Source of the DNA: Nemertoderma westbladi
Taxonomy: Eukaryota > Xenacoelomorpha > Nemertodermatida > Nemertodermatidae
Length of the DNA stretch: 64,000 nt
Reading direction: 5' to 3'
Assembly: GCA_032718475.1 (NCBI GenBank)
Contig: JAUCBJ010009047.1
Span: forward strand, 62,001 to 126,000
Of this stretch, positions 32,361-42,771 are shown piece by piece. Within the stretch, counting starts at the first letter, position 1. Every line of letters starts with the position of its first letter. Below the pieces are notes generated by a model that was not told where the DNA came from, did no database searches, and saw only the letters and a program-made list of their open reading frames with translations. The position numbers and the translations under genes are program-made.

Positions 32361-35300
32361 TTGGGTAGACGAGAGACGGCGGGGGATGGATATTCTCCTC
32401 GGAGAGATGAAGGAGAATCGGAGACTCTCCTCCCAACAGGTCCGAGAGTTGGAAGTGACTGTCCAACATTTAAAGGGAACAGTGAGGGAAAGTAAGTTAG
32501 AGTTGCAAGAGGTGCAGCAAAATATCGCGCTAGAGCGCGATAAATTAGTAAATTTACAAAAGGGTATACCACCACCCCCTGTAACAATGTGTCAACCCGT
32601 TAGGTCTGAAGTATCTCATGCGCAAGGTGTGGAGCCTACATGCATTTATACTGCTAGCGAAGTAGAAACTCCTATAGTGAACCCTATTAAGGGTAATTAT
32701 AGACCTGTTGATAATGATATTCCCTATAGAACTGATCATAATCCGAGAAATTTATATACCGATAACTCGATATTAAATAGCACGATGGCCCAAGAAAGTT
32801 TTACGCGTCAAATGGCTAGAACCGAAGCCCGGCAAGCGGTAAAGGTTGGAGAGATCGTCAAGTTCAATGGAGATGAGATGAAATGGTTACCTTTTAATGA
32901 ATATTACAAAGATAACATACAGAACTCTGTACTATCTAATGGAGAAAAACTTAGATACCTCATCGAGTGCTTGGAAGGATCTCCCAAGTTAATGGCGTTA
33001 AAGTTTATTGGACATCCAGACGGATTAAGACAAGTTTGGGACACACTAAACATCAGGTATGGTAATAGGAATAATATCGCTAAGTATTTATATGCAAAAT
33101 TAGTAGCGCCCAGAAAGTTCATCAGCAGTGGGATAATAGAGTTTTCCGATGAGATTCAAGAGATCTGTAGACAATTAGATTGGTTAGGTAAGTCTCATGA
33201 ATACCAAAGTTCTATGGTCAATGGAGCTGTGGCTTCTACTTTACCGAAAGGTGGGGTAGGCACACGCTGGGATAAGAAAGTACTATATATGATGGAACAA
33301 CAACGACGAGACCCTACCATGGCTGATCTCATGTCATTCTTGGATGGAGAAGTGAAATTGCAACTCCTCAAGCAGTCCCGAGAGAAGACATCGGAAAACA
33401 AGGTAAGTGAAAAACCCGTCTCTAGGAGAAAGATAACACCAGTGTGTTATACAGACGACGGCGAAAGCCAGACTTCTCAAGGAGAAGATAGCGGGAAAGA
33501 CACTGATAGATCTTATTATGTCAATAAAATGCCTAAAGATCAGGTAAGTAAATTCAAGTCTCGAGCGAATGACAGGAGAGAACAGGTAAGAAAAACTCCT
33601 CCCACGTCTCCCAAGAGAATTCATGTGAGAAAGCCCGAAGAAAAGGCAAGTGCGCTGTGTGACGGGACCCACCATTTGAATAGGTGTGATGAATTTCTAA
33701 AGAAATCATTAACGGAGAGACGCGAAGTCATGTGGGATAAGCGGTTATGTTATAATTGCCTCAGACAAGGACACCAACGGCGAACCTGTTTCTCTGACAT
33801 AAGGTGTGTAAAGTGTGGTGCGAAACATCATATCTTGTTGCACGCTGAATTCGATAGAAATAGTCCGAATCAGGTAAGTGATTCCGAGTTACATGTCCAA
33901 TTCAGTGATGTGAACGACACTGATCAATCTGAGATGGAAGGATTCTATACAGACGAGTTCTCCGACGAAAACGAATCCTGTTACATGATAAATACCGCAG
34001 TGTATCGAGCACTCACATATGAAAAAGATACAGACAACGACTTTACTCTAACTACTTCTGAACGACAACCATCTTGGAAAGAGCCATCTTCCAATGTAGG
34101 GATCCGAGAGTTTCCTGTGGTGCAAGTAAGGGTGCACGGACCTAAACGGAGTTATGTAGTGAACGCCCTCCTGGACTCCGGCAGCACAGGAACATTCATC
34201 GATAAAGAGCTAGCCGAAGATATATTTGCTGGACAGCCCAAGTTCCAAACTAAGCTCAACATGTCTGGCATTATGCAAGTTTGGAAATCTACAATAACAG
34301 CTGATTATTATGTAGGCGCGTTGTCCACCCCACAAGACGATCTAGGAGAACACAGCATAAGGTCAGTGAAAATGGTGGCTATAAAGAACTTCGCTACTAC
34401 TCAAGCAGACCTTTATAATTGGGACGAGGATGAGAGCATCCAACATCTTAACATACCTCGATTCCAGACTGATTATCCTGGAGTGCAAATACTCATCGGC
34501 CAAAACGCGCATGAGGCGCTGGAGACATTAGAGAAACGGCCTGCTCAACCGCAGCCACTACAGACCTATGCGGTAAGAACTAGAGTAGGTTGGTACTTTA
34601 CTGGCCCTTCCCGTAGAACACTCAAAGAAAGACTACCGCAAGAGCGCGTCTGTCAGGTGAGTGAATGGGAAGATGATACTAGTGAAGGAGACGATTCTAT
34701 TGAGGGAATTCCATACTCCTCAGATAACGACGACATTCACCAGCTTTTTGATGAGGAGAATACCATCGATCTCCTTAAGGAAAACGAGGCTTGGCAAAAC
34801 CAAGTTAACTTATGTCAACTTCTCTATCCATCTGAACGAGAAGCTTACAACGACGAGTTAAATGACGTCATTGAGCGTTGCAATGCCAAGACTCGAGATG
34901 AACATGCTGTACGATTCTTTACGCAAGAGGCGGTAGAGCCCAATTCCTACGATAAAGCCTTGTCGGTGGAAGAGGAAAGGGCCAAGCAGATCCAAGAGAC
35001 AACTACACGTTTCCTCAAAGATCAAGGTAGGTATGAAGTCGGTCTACCTTTCCGCAAGAGAGAACCGAAGTTCATCAATAACAGACCCCTGGCGGAAAAA
35101 AGAATCGCGCAACTCCATCGACGCCTTACAGCTAATTCTTTAGCTAAAGCAATGTATCAAACACAGCTGAAAAAATTTATTAGTAAGGGATACGCGGAGA
35201 GAGTACCGGAAGAAACACCTGTGACTGAAAGAACGTATTACTTAACTCACCATTACGTTCCTAAACCCGGTAAACCACACGAAGTGAGAGTAGTGTTTGA

Positions 35301-38300
35301 TGGCTCCGCTCTTTACATGGGTCAATCCCTTAACTCTGAATTGTTACCCGGACCCAACTTGCTTCAATCTTTGTTGGGAATTCTTTTAAGATTGAGACAA
35401 TATTCGATTGCTTTCGCCTCCGATATAGAAGGCATGTTCTTACAAGTCAAGGTGTTAGATAGGGATCGAGATAGTCTACGATTTCTGTGGTGGCCTGAAG
35501 GAGATCTCAACCAGAAACCGGTGGAGTACTGGATGACCATCCAGGCCTTTGGGATAATCTCAAGCCCTTCCAACGCCTGTTCGGTAGTGCGTACTACTGC
35601 AGAGGACAACCGAGAGGCATTCTCTAAGGAAGTGATCGACAACATCAAGAGAGACATATACATGGACGATAATCTGAAGTCCCTCCCATCAGTTGAGGAA
35701 GCCATTGAAGTCGCTAAGGGAACGGTAGAGTGCTTAAAAAGAGGTGGATTTCGATTAACCAAATTCACCAGCAACTCCCGTGAGTTTCTGGAGTCGATCC
35801 CTGCGGAAGATCGAGGGGCGAAAGATCTCGATTTGATCAAAGATGATCTGCCAGAGACCAAGACACTCGGCTTGAAATGGGACACAGAGCGAGATATCCT
35901 GTTTTTCCAACTAAAACAGCGAGATAATCCAGTTCGAACCAAACGGATTTGCTTAAGTATACTGAGCACTTATTTCGATCCATTGGGATTTATTAGCCCA
36001 GTTATATTGATTGCTCGTAGTTTGGTACAACAAATGTGGCTTGAAAACCACTCATGGGACGATCCACTTAAGGGGGAATTATTGAAGCAGTGGATGAAAT
36101 GGGAAGATTCGCTGCCAGCTATCGAAGATTTTATAATTTCCCGTTCATATTTTGGTCATGTTCTCCCTACGTATTCCTATCAACTCCATGTGTTTGGAGA
36201 CGCCAGCGATATGGGAATCGGTATAGTAGCCTACCTAAGAGTGGAAACTCCGGATGGAATCAAAGTCGCCTTGGTTACTTCTAAGGCATTAATCAACAAC
36301 AAGTTGAAAGTTCCTCGAGCGGAGTTAAAAGCGGCTCTATACGCTACAGCCATCGGCCGGAATGTAACCGAACAGATTGACTATACATTAGAGAAAACTG
36401 TCTATTGGACCGACGCTTTACTCGTGTTAGAGTATATAACCAATGAAGTCTGTCAGTTCAGCGTCTTCGTTACCAACAGGGTAGCCATCATACTTAGTCG
36501 CACGACGATGGACCAATGGAGACATTGCCCCGGAACGATTAATCCAGCAGACATCGCGTCCCGAGGAGCGACTCCAAAGGAATTGGTAAATACTCCCGAA
36601 TGGTTAGGAGGACCCGACTTTCTCTACAGGGAAGAAGAAGAATGGCCTCCTCATCTCACAACAGCAGAGATCAGACAGGCCAAGGGAGCGGAGAAAGTTA
36701 AACCCAAAACTCGAGCGAGTAAATCGAAGTTGTTTAAACCTGCGGTTGATCTATCTGTATTATTTACTTCCGGAGATGATGCTTTGGATCAGAAACCCAC
36801 CGCCACGACGAAAGAAGTCTTGGAAATCCGTGACAAGGATTGGAAATCTGGAATACCAGATATCGCGCAAGGACTCTCACATCTCTTGCAGAGAGCGATA
36901 CGTCACTACAGTTCCTGGAATCGGCTCTGTAAAGCCGTCACCTATTTAAAACGATGTTTTCATCATCGTTACTCCGGGACAAAGACCCATAGTGATGATG
37001 CTCCATCAACATCTGCACGAGTCCATGTTGTTAAAGATCTTCCCCAATACAAGGTATCCAACAGGTTTCTAAAGGAGAAGATCAGTTACCAGGAGCATGA
37101 TGAAACCAACAAACAGATGCTGAGACTTCTACAATGTTATGAGGATTCCGATAAGTATTTCCTGTTGTTAAGAAATCCACAGATGCGCTTAAGGGATCGC
37201 TTCTCTAGTACCATGATAGATGGGTTAATACGTGTTGGAGGTCGGCTAACCAACGCCCCGTTATCCTTTGACACTAAGTTCCCCATACTCATTAGAAATC
37301 TTGACATACAGATCAAGATAATTGTAGATGTTCATAGCAAACTGTATCATGCTGGTAGAGAACGAGTTCTGAGCGAAATTCGAACTCGCTACTATTTTTA
37401 TAAACCTCGTAGGGCTCTGAACCAAGTTCTTAGGAACTGCATACCCTGTAGGAAAGCATTCAGTAGGCCTTTGACACAGCGAGAAGCAGAATTACCTAGG
37501 GAAAGAGTAAGCTTCTATGAACCACCCTTTACTAATACCGGTGTGGATTTATTTGGCCCTATTGAAGTATATCGTGCCTGGACTATAGTCAAGAGATGGT
37601 GTGTCATCTTCGTTTGTTTGACTTGTAGAGCTATCCATCTCGATATGGTAAACGATCTATCCACCAACAGCTTCGTGTTGAGTTTACGACGACAGATCGC
37701 TCGCTTCGGAACCAGTAACACGATGAGATCGGATAAGGGAACGAACTTCATTGGCGCCAACAACGAAATTCAAGCTTATGTAAAGGACTGGAACAAAAGA
37801 CAGGTGGACGATCAGCTAAGAATAACAGCGTCTAGCTGGACCTTCAACGCCGCCGACGCCCCTTGGTGGGGAGGAAGTTGGGAGAGATTGATTAGGAGCG
37901 TGAAGACTGCGTTCCACTTTATTGTACCTTGTCGCGCTTATCTCACCGACGAACTATTGCGGACGTTAATGGAGGAAATCGCCGCCTATCTCAACGAAAG
38001 ACCGCTTATGCCAGTCTCTTCAAATCCTGATTCCCTGGAAGCGCTAACACCCGCGCACTTTCTACTGAAGAAACCCATAGCCATGCTCCCACGATCGGAG
38101 ATCACAGACGGAGACGAGTACTGCCGTCGAACCTGGCAACTTATGCAGTTGCTATCCCGTCGTTTCGCTGACCATTTCGAGAAACATTACCTGCCCACTC
38201 TACAACTTCGAACTAAGTGGTTTGCGCAGCAAGAAAACGTCAGCGCTGGAGACATGGTGCTTATTGTGGACCCCGATCTCCCACGTAAGCGATGGCAAAC

Positions 38301-38544
38301 AGGACGTATCATCGCGACTTATATCTCGAGCGATGGTTTGGTGCGATCAGTAGAGCTCGTCGTCATGCGGCGGAACTTTAAGAAACCAGGGATAGTCTTT
38401 GAGACTCAACAGCTCAATCGCCCAGTGGGTCGTTTATGTTTACTGGAAAGAGACAGAGAGCTCTCCGGAAACTATGGAAGGCAAGAAACTCTTCCCACGA
38501 CCACTTCCCTAATCCAACCGACATCTAGGGACTCCCCAACTTAA
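32335..38544 (+). CDS. BEL/Pao gag-pol polyprotein (2069 codons)
   Basis: The frame is open from about 32175. The first in-frame ATG is 32386, so expression may be by +1 frameshift from ORF1, internal initiation or splicing. Residue numbers count from 32335. Residues about 173-330 are a Pao-type gag domain (GEIVKFNGDEMKWLPFNEYY). A CCHC knuckle CYNCLRQGHQRRTC is at 472-485, with a second Cys/His cluster near 492. The aspartic protease LLDSGSTGTFID is near 613. The RT runs about 983-1160 with catalytic YMDD at about 1108. The Pao A17-type region and RNase H follow, with FGDAS at about 1287. Integrase has an H2C2-type zinc-binding motif near 1666 and catalytic D1738, D1800 and E1850. A C-terminal domain (residues about 1950-2045) is typical of the group. 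No stop or missing catalytic residue was noticed. Confidence 0.93.
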   Translation: MADPVSAVDWVDERRRGMDILLGEMKENRRLSSQQVRELEVTVQHLKGTVRESKLELQEVQQNIALERDKLVNLQKGIPPPPVTMCQPVRSEVSHAQGVEPTCIYTASEVETPIVNPIKGNYRPVDNDIPYRTDHNPRNLYTDNSILNSTMAQESFTRQMARTEARQAVKVGEIVKFNGDEMKWLPFNEYYKDNIQNSVLSNGEKLRYLIECLEGSPKLMALKFIGHPDGLRQVWDTLNIRYGNRNNIAKYLYAKLVAPRKFISSGIIEFSDEIQEICRQLDWLGKSHEYQSSMVNGAVASTLPKGGVGTRWDKKVLYMMEQQRRDPTMADLMSFLDGEVKLQLLKQSREKTSENKVSEKPVSRRKITPVCYTDDGESQTSQGEDSGKDTDRSYYVNKMPKDQVSKFKSRANDRREQVRKTPPTSPKRIHVRKPEEKASALCDGTHHLNRCDEFLKKSLTERREVMWDKRLCYNCLRQGHQRRTCFSDIRCVKCGAKHHILLHAEFDRNSPNQVSDSELHVQFSDVNDTDQSEMEGFYTDEFSDENESCYMINTAVYRALTYEKDTDNDFTLTTSERQPSWKEPSSNVGIREFPVVQVRVHGPKRSYVVNALLDSGSTGTFIDKELAEDIFAGQPKFQTKLNMSGIMQVWKSTITADYYVGALSTPQDDLGEHSIRSVKMVAIKNFATTQADLYNWDEDESIQHLNIPRFQTDYPGVQILIGQNAHEALETLEKRPAQPQPLQTYAVRTRVGWYFTGPSRRTLKERLPQERVCQVSEWEDDTSEGDDSIEGIPYSSDNDDIHQLFDEENTIDLLKENEAWQNQVNLCQLLYPSEREAYNDELNDVIERCNAKTRDEHAVRFFTQEAVEPNSYDKALSVEEERAKQIQETTTRFLKDQGRYEVGLPFRKREPKFINNRPLAEKRIAQLHRRLTANSLAKAMYQTQLKKFISKGYAERVPEETPVTERTYYLTHHYVPKPGKPHEVRVVFDGSALYMGQSLNSELLPGPNLLQSLLGILLRLRQYSIAFASDIEGMFLQVKVLDRDRDSLRFLWWPEGDLNQKPVEYWMTIQAFGIISSPSNACSVVRTTAEDNREAFSKEVIDNIKRDIYMDDNLKSLPSVEEAIEVAKGTVECLKRGGFRLTKFTSNSREFLESIPAEDRGAKDLDLIKDDLPETKTLGLKWDTERDILFFQLKQRDNPVRTKRICLSILSTYFDPLGFISPVILIARSLVQQMWLENHSWDDPLKGELLKQWMKWEDSLPAIEDFIISRSYFGHVLPTYSYQLHVFGDASDMGIGIVAYLRVETPDGIKVALVTSKALINNKLKVPRAELKAALYATAIGRNVTEQIDYTLEKTVYWTDALLVLEYITNEVCQFSVFVTNRVAIILSRTTMDQWRHCPGTINPADIASRGATPKELVNTPEWLGGPDFLYREEEEWPPHLTTAEIRQAKGAEKVKPKTRASKSKLFKPAVDLSVLFTSGDDALDQKPTATTKEVLEIRDKDWKSGIPDIAQGLSHLLQRAIRHYSSWNRLCKAVTYLKRCFHHRYSGTKTHSDDAPSTSARVHVVKDLPQYKVSNRFLKEKISYQEHDETNKQMLRLLQCYEDSDKYFLLLRNPQMRLRDRFSSTMIDGLIRVGGRLTNAPLSFDTKFPILIRNLDIQIKIIVDVHSKLYHAGRERVLSEIRTRYYFYKPRRALNQVLRNCIPCRKAFSRPLTQREAELPRERVSFYEPPFTNTGVDLFGPIEVYRAWTIVKRWCVIFVCLTCRAIHLDMVNDLSTNSFVLSLRRQIARFGTSNTMRSDKGTNFIGANNEIQAYVKDWNKRQVDDQLRITASSWTFNAADAPWWGGSWERLIRSVKTAFHFIVPCRAYLTDELLRTLMEEIAAYLNERPLMPVSSNPDSLEALTPAHFLLKKPIAMLPRSEITDGDEYCRRTWQLMQLLSRRFADHFEKHYLPTLQLRTKWFAQQENVSAGDMVLIVDPDLPRKRWQTGRIIATYISSDGLVRSVELVVMRRNFKKPGIVFETQQLNRPVGRLCLLERDRELSGNYGRQETLPTTTSLIQPTSRDSPT

Positions 38545-40093
38545 TATCGTTCGGAGTGGGCGTGTGACTCTATTATTTTATATTATTTTATTATTTTTAT
38601 ATGTATGTATGTATTACTATGTCATTTTATTATAATCGTTTTATTTAATTTAGTAGAATATTATTTAGCGATTATTTTGTAGAATAGTGCAATATATTAG
38701 TGTTTATTACGTACGTAATTACTTATATTATATTTAGTGAGACGGCGAAAAAATAATTATTTTTCCTCTTTCCTTACTGTCCGTATTATATTATAAATAC
38801 GTAATTACAGTAAGATGAAATGTCCGTACTTATTAAAGTACAATAAAGCCACTACTATATTTAAGTATTATTGGTAGGCAGAGTATTAGGAATGCAAAGT
38901 TCAGATCCTCGTGTCTCGGCTAAACCAAGCTCTGGGTAGACCTTGGAAACGACTTGCCTCTTCACACTGACATTGCTTCGTGCGATATTGCTCTCATACC
39001 GTATATTAAATAATACATATAGTAGCGTGATGTCCCTTTAACAGTAGCGTATAACGCAAAATAAATCTGTTAAACCCTTTGACCATCTGTAATTCTAGTC
39101 GATTAAGATATCGTGGCACCCACCGATATACTTGAAAGACAAATTATAGAATCAGTGGTTAACGTCCCCAGACAAGTTCTGGAATAAATCGGTGCCCATC
39201 TCAAATATTAATTAGTTAATATTTACAAATCAAATAAGTCAAAATCTGTAAAATTCAGATCCTTCAACAATTCTAGTCAATTAAGATATCGTAGCATTTA
39301 CCGATATTCTTAAAGAGACAATTTTCTTAGAATTAAGGATCTTGTGTCCCTAGACATGTTCTAGAATCAAAATATGCCCATTTAATAATCAAATAATAAA
39401 ATTTCATGTCTTTTAATGAATTTAATAAATTGCCATTTTACGCAATTTATAACATTCCCAAAATTCCATTAATTAATAGATCAAGGGAGCGGAGATTTAT
39501 ATTATTATGCGTATGCGTGTACGAAAGTCTCCCAAACATAGTTAATAGCCGATAAAATTCGTAAAGTCATGTATAAACAGGACATTGACTATTAAAGAAT
39601 TCCTATTAAATAACATCCCAGATCTGTATGCATTGGAATCACCCTAATTCTACCGCTAGCTTTACATAATGTCACCATAGCAACAACCACGCTAGAATTA
39701 GAATTGAGTTAAAAGAACAATAGAAAGCTTGTCCCATTGAATAGCATAGGGAATAAATAGCGCACTGCTAGTATCCAAGGATACATAATAATACAGTGAC
39801 ATTCTGGAAGGCATTGACTAACGGACAAATGGCCCGAATGTGCGTAGTTGTGACCAGTTGTGTGGTATTTGTGAGTTTATAGGTGGATGTTACTGCTAAG
39901 GTGTGTTTACAGTAGCTAGTCGCAATCGTAAAAGTAACCTAACTCTCCAAGGAAAACCTGAAGTACATCTAAGCCTTTGGGACGGCAGTTGAGTGACTTG
40001 TGCCGGTTGTCGTTGTCGTTGTGCGGCTACGTCGTTGGCGAAAGTACAGCGGCGACGACACATCGGCGCTGAGGATCTCGTACTGTCCGGGGG
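38545..40093 (+). other. BEL/Pao 3' region, AT-rich, non-coding
   Basis: No ORF of note is present. A degenerate repeat of about 183 bp occurs as two copies, with AATTCTAGTC(G/A)ATTAAGATA at about 39091 and 39274. This stretch lies inside the LTR pair and so belongs to the element or to something inserted in it. Confidence 0.55.
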
Positions 40094-40170
40094 TTGATTG
40101 GGGTAGGCAGCGACGCCCGCTCGCCTAAATATAAACTCATTATAATATGGATAAACTCATATATAGCAGA

Positions 40171-41516
40171 TATGACGGAGTTGATAGAAGATGGTCTTAG
40201 TATCGGGGAGCGATATACTCTACTTTTACAAGCGTTTGTTGATAGCTTAATACGCGGCGACGTTAGTCCAACTGCTGCGGAGGACGATGGTCGTTATATC
40301 GAACCGCCAATGTCCCAAGAGCAGCTCGCGCGAGTTGGACTATAGAAAATTCGCTGCTCGATATACGCAGCGTAATGGTACGTATATGGTCTTCTTAACT
40401 ACTGGTCATCCTATCGATTTACATAATACGGACTATGTCGACTATATATCCTGCCCAGTGGAGTCGGAACCATAAACTGAAATTCGAATGCGAAAATTCT
40501 ATTCGAAATCGACTCGAAAGAAAAGACACTAAAGAAACAAATAAACGCGGTAACTCCAACGTATATTTGGAATTCTTGATAGAAGCATTGTAACAGCAAA
40601 TAAATATCACCCGCGTTTCCCCTACCAGACGTGCGTCTTTGGTATTATTATGATAAATGCCCTAGACCCAACTAATAAACGGAAAGACATAAACATCCAC
40701 GGAAACGTTGTGTTAAACACAGTTGTGCTCGTTATATTTACTGGAGTTTCGAGCGAAACTTGTTTGACGTATCACCTATGCTCACTCGGCTCGAACGATC
40801 CTGGAGTAAACCTACGATCAGAGTCCCGGAATACTCGGTCAAACCTCCTCATTCCTTAGTTGGACCTCAGACCTGCGATCCTGGTGGTGTCGCGGATCCT
40901 CGCGGACTGTATTCACTGTTCAAAGATCTAGTGCTACCCTAACAATTAATCGGTAACACTCCGACAGTGATTTCTAGCTAGCCTCCCATCTTACCTAGCC
41001 GGATTGTGACGCGGACATTTAATATCGCCGTTTAACCCTTACCATCGTCCCGGCTTGACACGATATAACCTGTCACCAGAGTGGCGGAGAACGTTGTACC
41101 AAACGAGTTAAACGCTATTCTACAAAGATCAGAAAAGAAACCTACGTTTGTTCAGATAAACGTAAGTTATAACAGCAAGTCCAAGCGATAAACGAATTGT
41201 CTTTATCTCAGTTCGATTGTGAAATCCAGAATCTCTAAGAAGATATCGCACTTAGACAACCCCATTCTCTGTGAGAGTTTTTGGATGAACGTATCCAGCT
41301 ACGAGCGGAGGAAAATCAGCTCGAGGAGAAGCATATCGAAACGGCGGATACCCCGACCATAATCCTACACCTTCTGATGCAATCATATTGCACCCTTCAC
41401 CCAGGATTTATAGCCCTCCTAGTAAAGTGGCTCCCCCCAAAGAGAAAAGGACTCTTGCTAGCCTCAAGAAACTGCGTAAACGCCGTCCGCGCAAAGAAAC
41501 TAACTGTTTAGAGTAT
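40171..41516 (+). pseudogene. Decayed reading frames in the BEL/Pao 3' region
   Basis: Several coding-like pieces lie between pol and the 3' LTR. The first is a 57-codon ORF from ATG 40171 (MTELIEDGLSIGERYTLLLQ...). A second overlapping frame gives RELDYRKFAARYTQRNGTYM to 40475. Near 41180-41345 a frame interrupted by two stops reads as a coiled-coil-like segment (DERIQLRAEENQLEEKHIE). A shifted frame then gives a strongly basic stretch, KEKRTLASLKKLRKRRPRKE, ending near 41510. I do not recognise a family. The position would suit an accessory or envelope-type ORF, but no signal peptide or membrane segment is visible, so that role is not supported. Fragmentation shows that it no longer codes for one protein. 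Confidence 0.35.
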
Positions 41517-41565
41517 CTTTATGTTTTAGAAACTGTGATTTTTATATTTTATAGACTGAAAATCC

Positions 41566-41581
41566 CATTTTCTGGGAGCGG
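41566..41581 (+). promoter_or_regulatory. Probable polypurine tract before the 3' LTR
   Basis: CTGGGAGCGG lies immediately upstream of the TG that starts the 3' LTR. This is the expected position for plus-strand priming. The tract is short and not pure purine. Confidence 0.45.
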
Positions 41582-42771
41582 TGTAAAAGCTTTTGCTGAA
41601 TTGTCCGGTTATTTTTCCTTATTTTTCCCGTAAAATACTCTGTAGTTGGTTTACCAGGCATAAAAAGGCCGTGTCCTTGCTGTACTGGTGTTTTAGCGGA
41701 CATAAAAGCTATTTCTTCTGTATTTGTACTTTAGAGGACATAATCCGTAATTCCGTGACGTAAAAGCTCGATACTCTTGAAAACAGTGTCGCTACCATGA
41801 CGACGGCTAGCAGCTGATATTGCCACGTCGACGTTTCTTTGTTTCTTTGTTCTCTCGTTGTTCAGGTTGACCAATCAGAGCGTTTGTTGTCTCTGTGTTG
41901 GAGGTGTATACAGAAACTCAGTAGTTCAGTGTTATGTTTTGCCCAGAGCCTAAGAACCGGCTTTTGGCACCTCCGTGTTTTCAGTTTTTAGTCCTACACT
42001 AGTAGGCTTAATTATAAGGACATATATCCGTTATCTGCATACTGCATACTGCAGTACTGCATACACTGCATACTGTGTAACACTGTGCATACTTTTATAT
42101 TGTTATACTGCTATTTACTGTCAGTTCTTCATAATATGGTTGATGAATTATTATATTTGGAATAACGACAAATAACCCCGAAAACCCAATATTCTTGATA
42201 TACCAAAGGTAAGAGAGAAAGGTTACAGATAAATGATTGCGACCTATGTTGAGTGGTTTGAAGTGAATCTAATGTTATTTGATAGACCCTACATGATTCG
42301 GTCCGTGTTCCTTTTATATGTGACTAAAATCAGTGAAGATCGGCAGATCAGTGTGCAGTATTGTGCAGCATTGTGTATGAGTGAGACTGATAACGAAGCA
42401 TTTCCTAAAGAATGCGCCATATATGTGAATTGTAACTAAGCCATATCGTTGTGAGTAGTTTAAGTCATAACTCTGTTTATATAGATAGAGCGCCACGTCC
42501 TAAAGGAACTGTTAATATTTCCCGAAGGTGAATAATATTGTCAGAGATTATATAATACTGTCAGTCGAATAATACATTAGGCTTACATAGCAATAAAATT
42601 AAGCCGTCGAACCCAATCTCCCGGGTATATCCAACGGGTGAATGATCGCGCACAGATTGGTTTCGACTAGTGTAGTGAATTAAATACTTGTCATAGGCTA
42701 AAGGTGATTTATTATCTAGAAGACATCCTAATTTGGCGGGTTAAACTGCCAAAGGTCTGAAAGCGCGAACA
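41582..42771 (+). repeat. BEL/Pao 3' LTR (1190 bp)
   Basis: It starts TGTAAAAGC and ends GCGCGAACA like the 5' LTR. A segment near 42030-42100 is a CTGCATACTGCATACTGC-type repeat not found in LTR1. The AATAAA of LTR1 is GATAGA here. Confidence 0.95.

Larger units (their letters stand above)
27028..42771 (+). mobile_element. 15.7-kb BEL/Pao LTR retrotransposon, coding region intact
   Basis: The element has two direct LTRs of about 1.19 kb, both beginning TGTAAAAGC and ending GCGCGAACA. They flank a leader, ORF1 (630 codons), ORF2 gag-pol (2069 codons) and a long 3' region. Domain order in ORF2 (gag, zinc knuckle, protease, RT, RNase H, integrase, C-terminal domain) is that of BEL/Pao. The total of 15,744 bp is larger than is usual for this group. 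Flanks (TATAC on the left, AAATA on the right) do not show a clear target duplication, and no standard primer-binding site follows LTR1. The absence of stops in both ORFs suggests relatively recent activity. Confidence 0.9.

Noticed and set aside
40650-40942. Plus-strand ORFs of 60-69 codons in the BEL/Pao 3' region
   Set aside because: They overlap in different frames and show no motifs. They are too short to separate from chance.
38545-41581. Envelope gene of the BEL/Pao element
   Set aside because: No signal peptide, membrane segment or long ORF is visible between pol and the 3' LTR.
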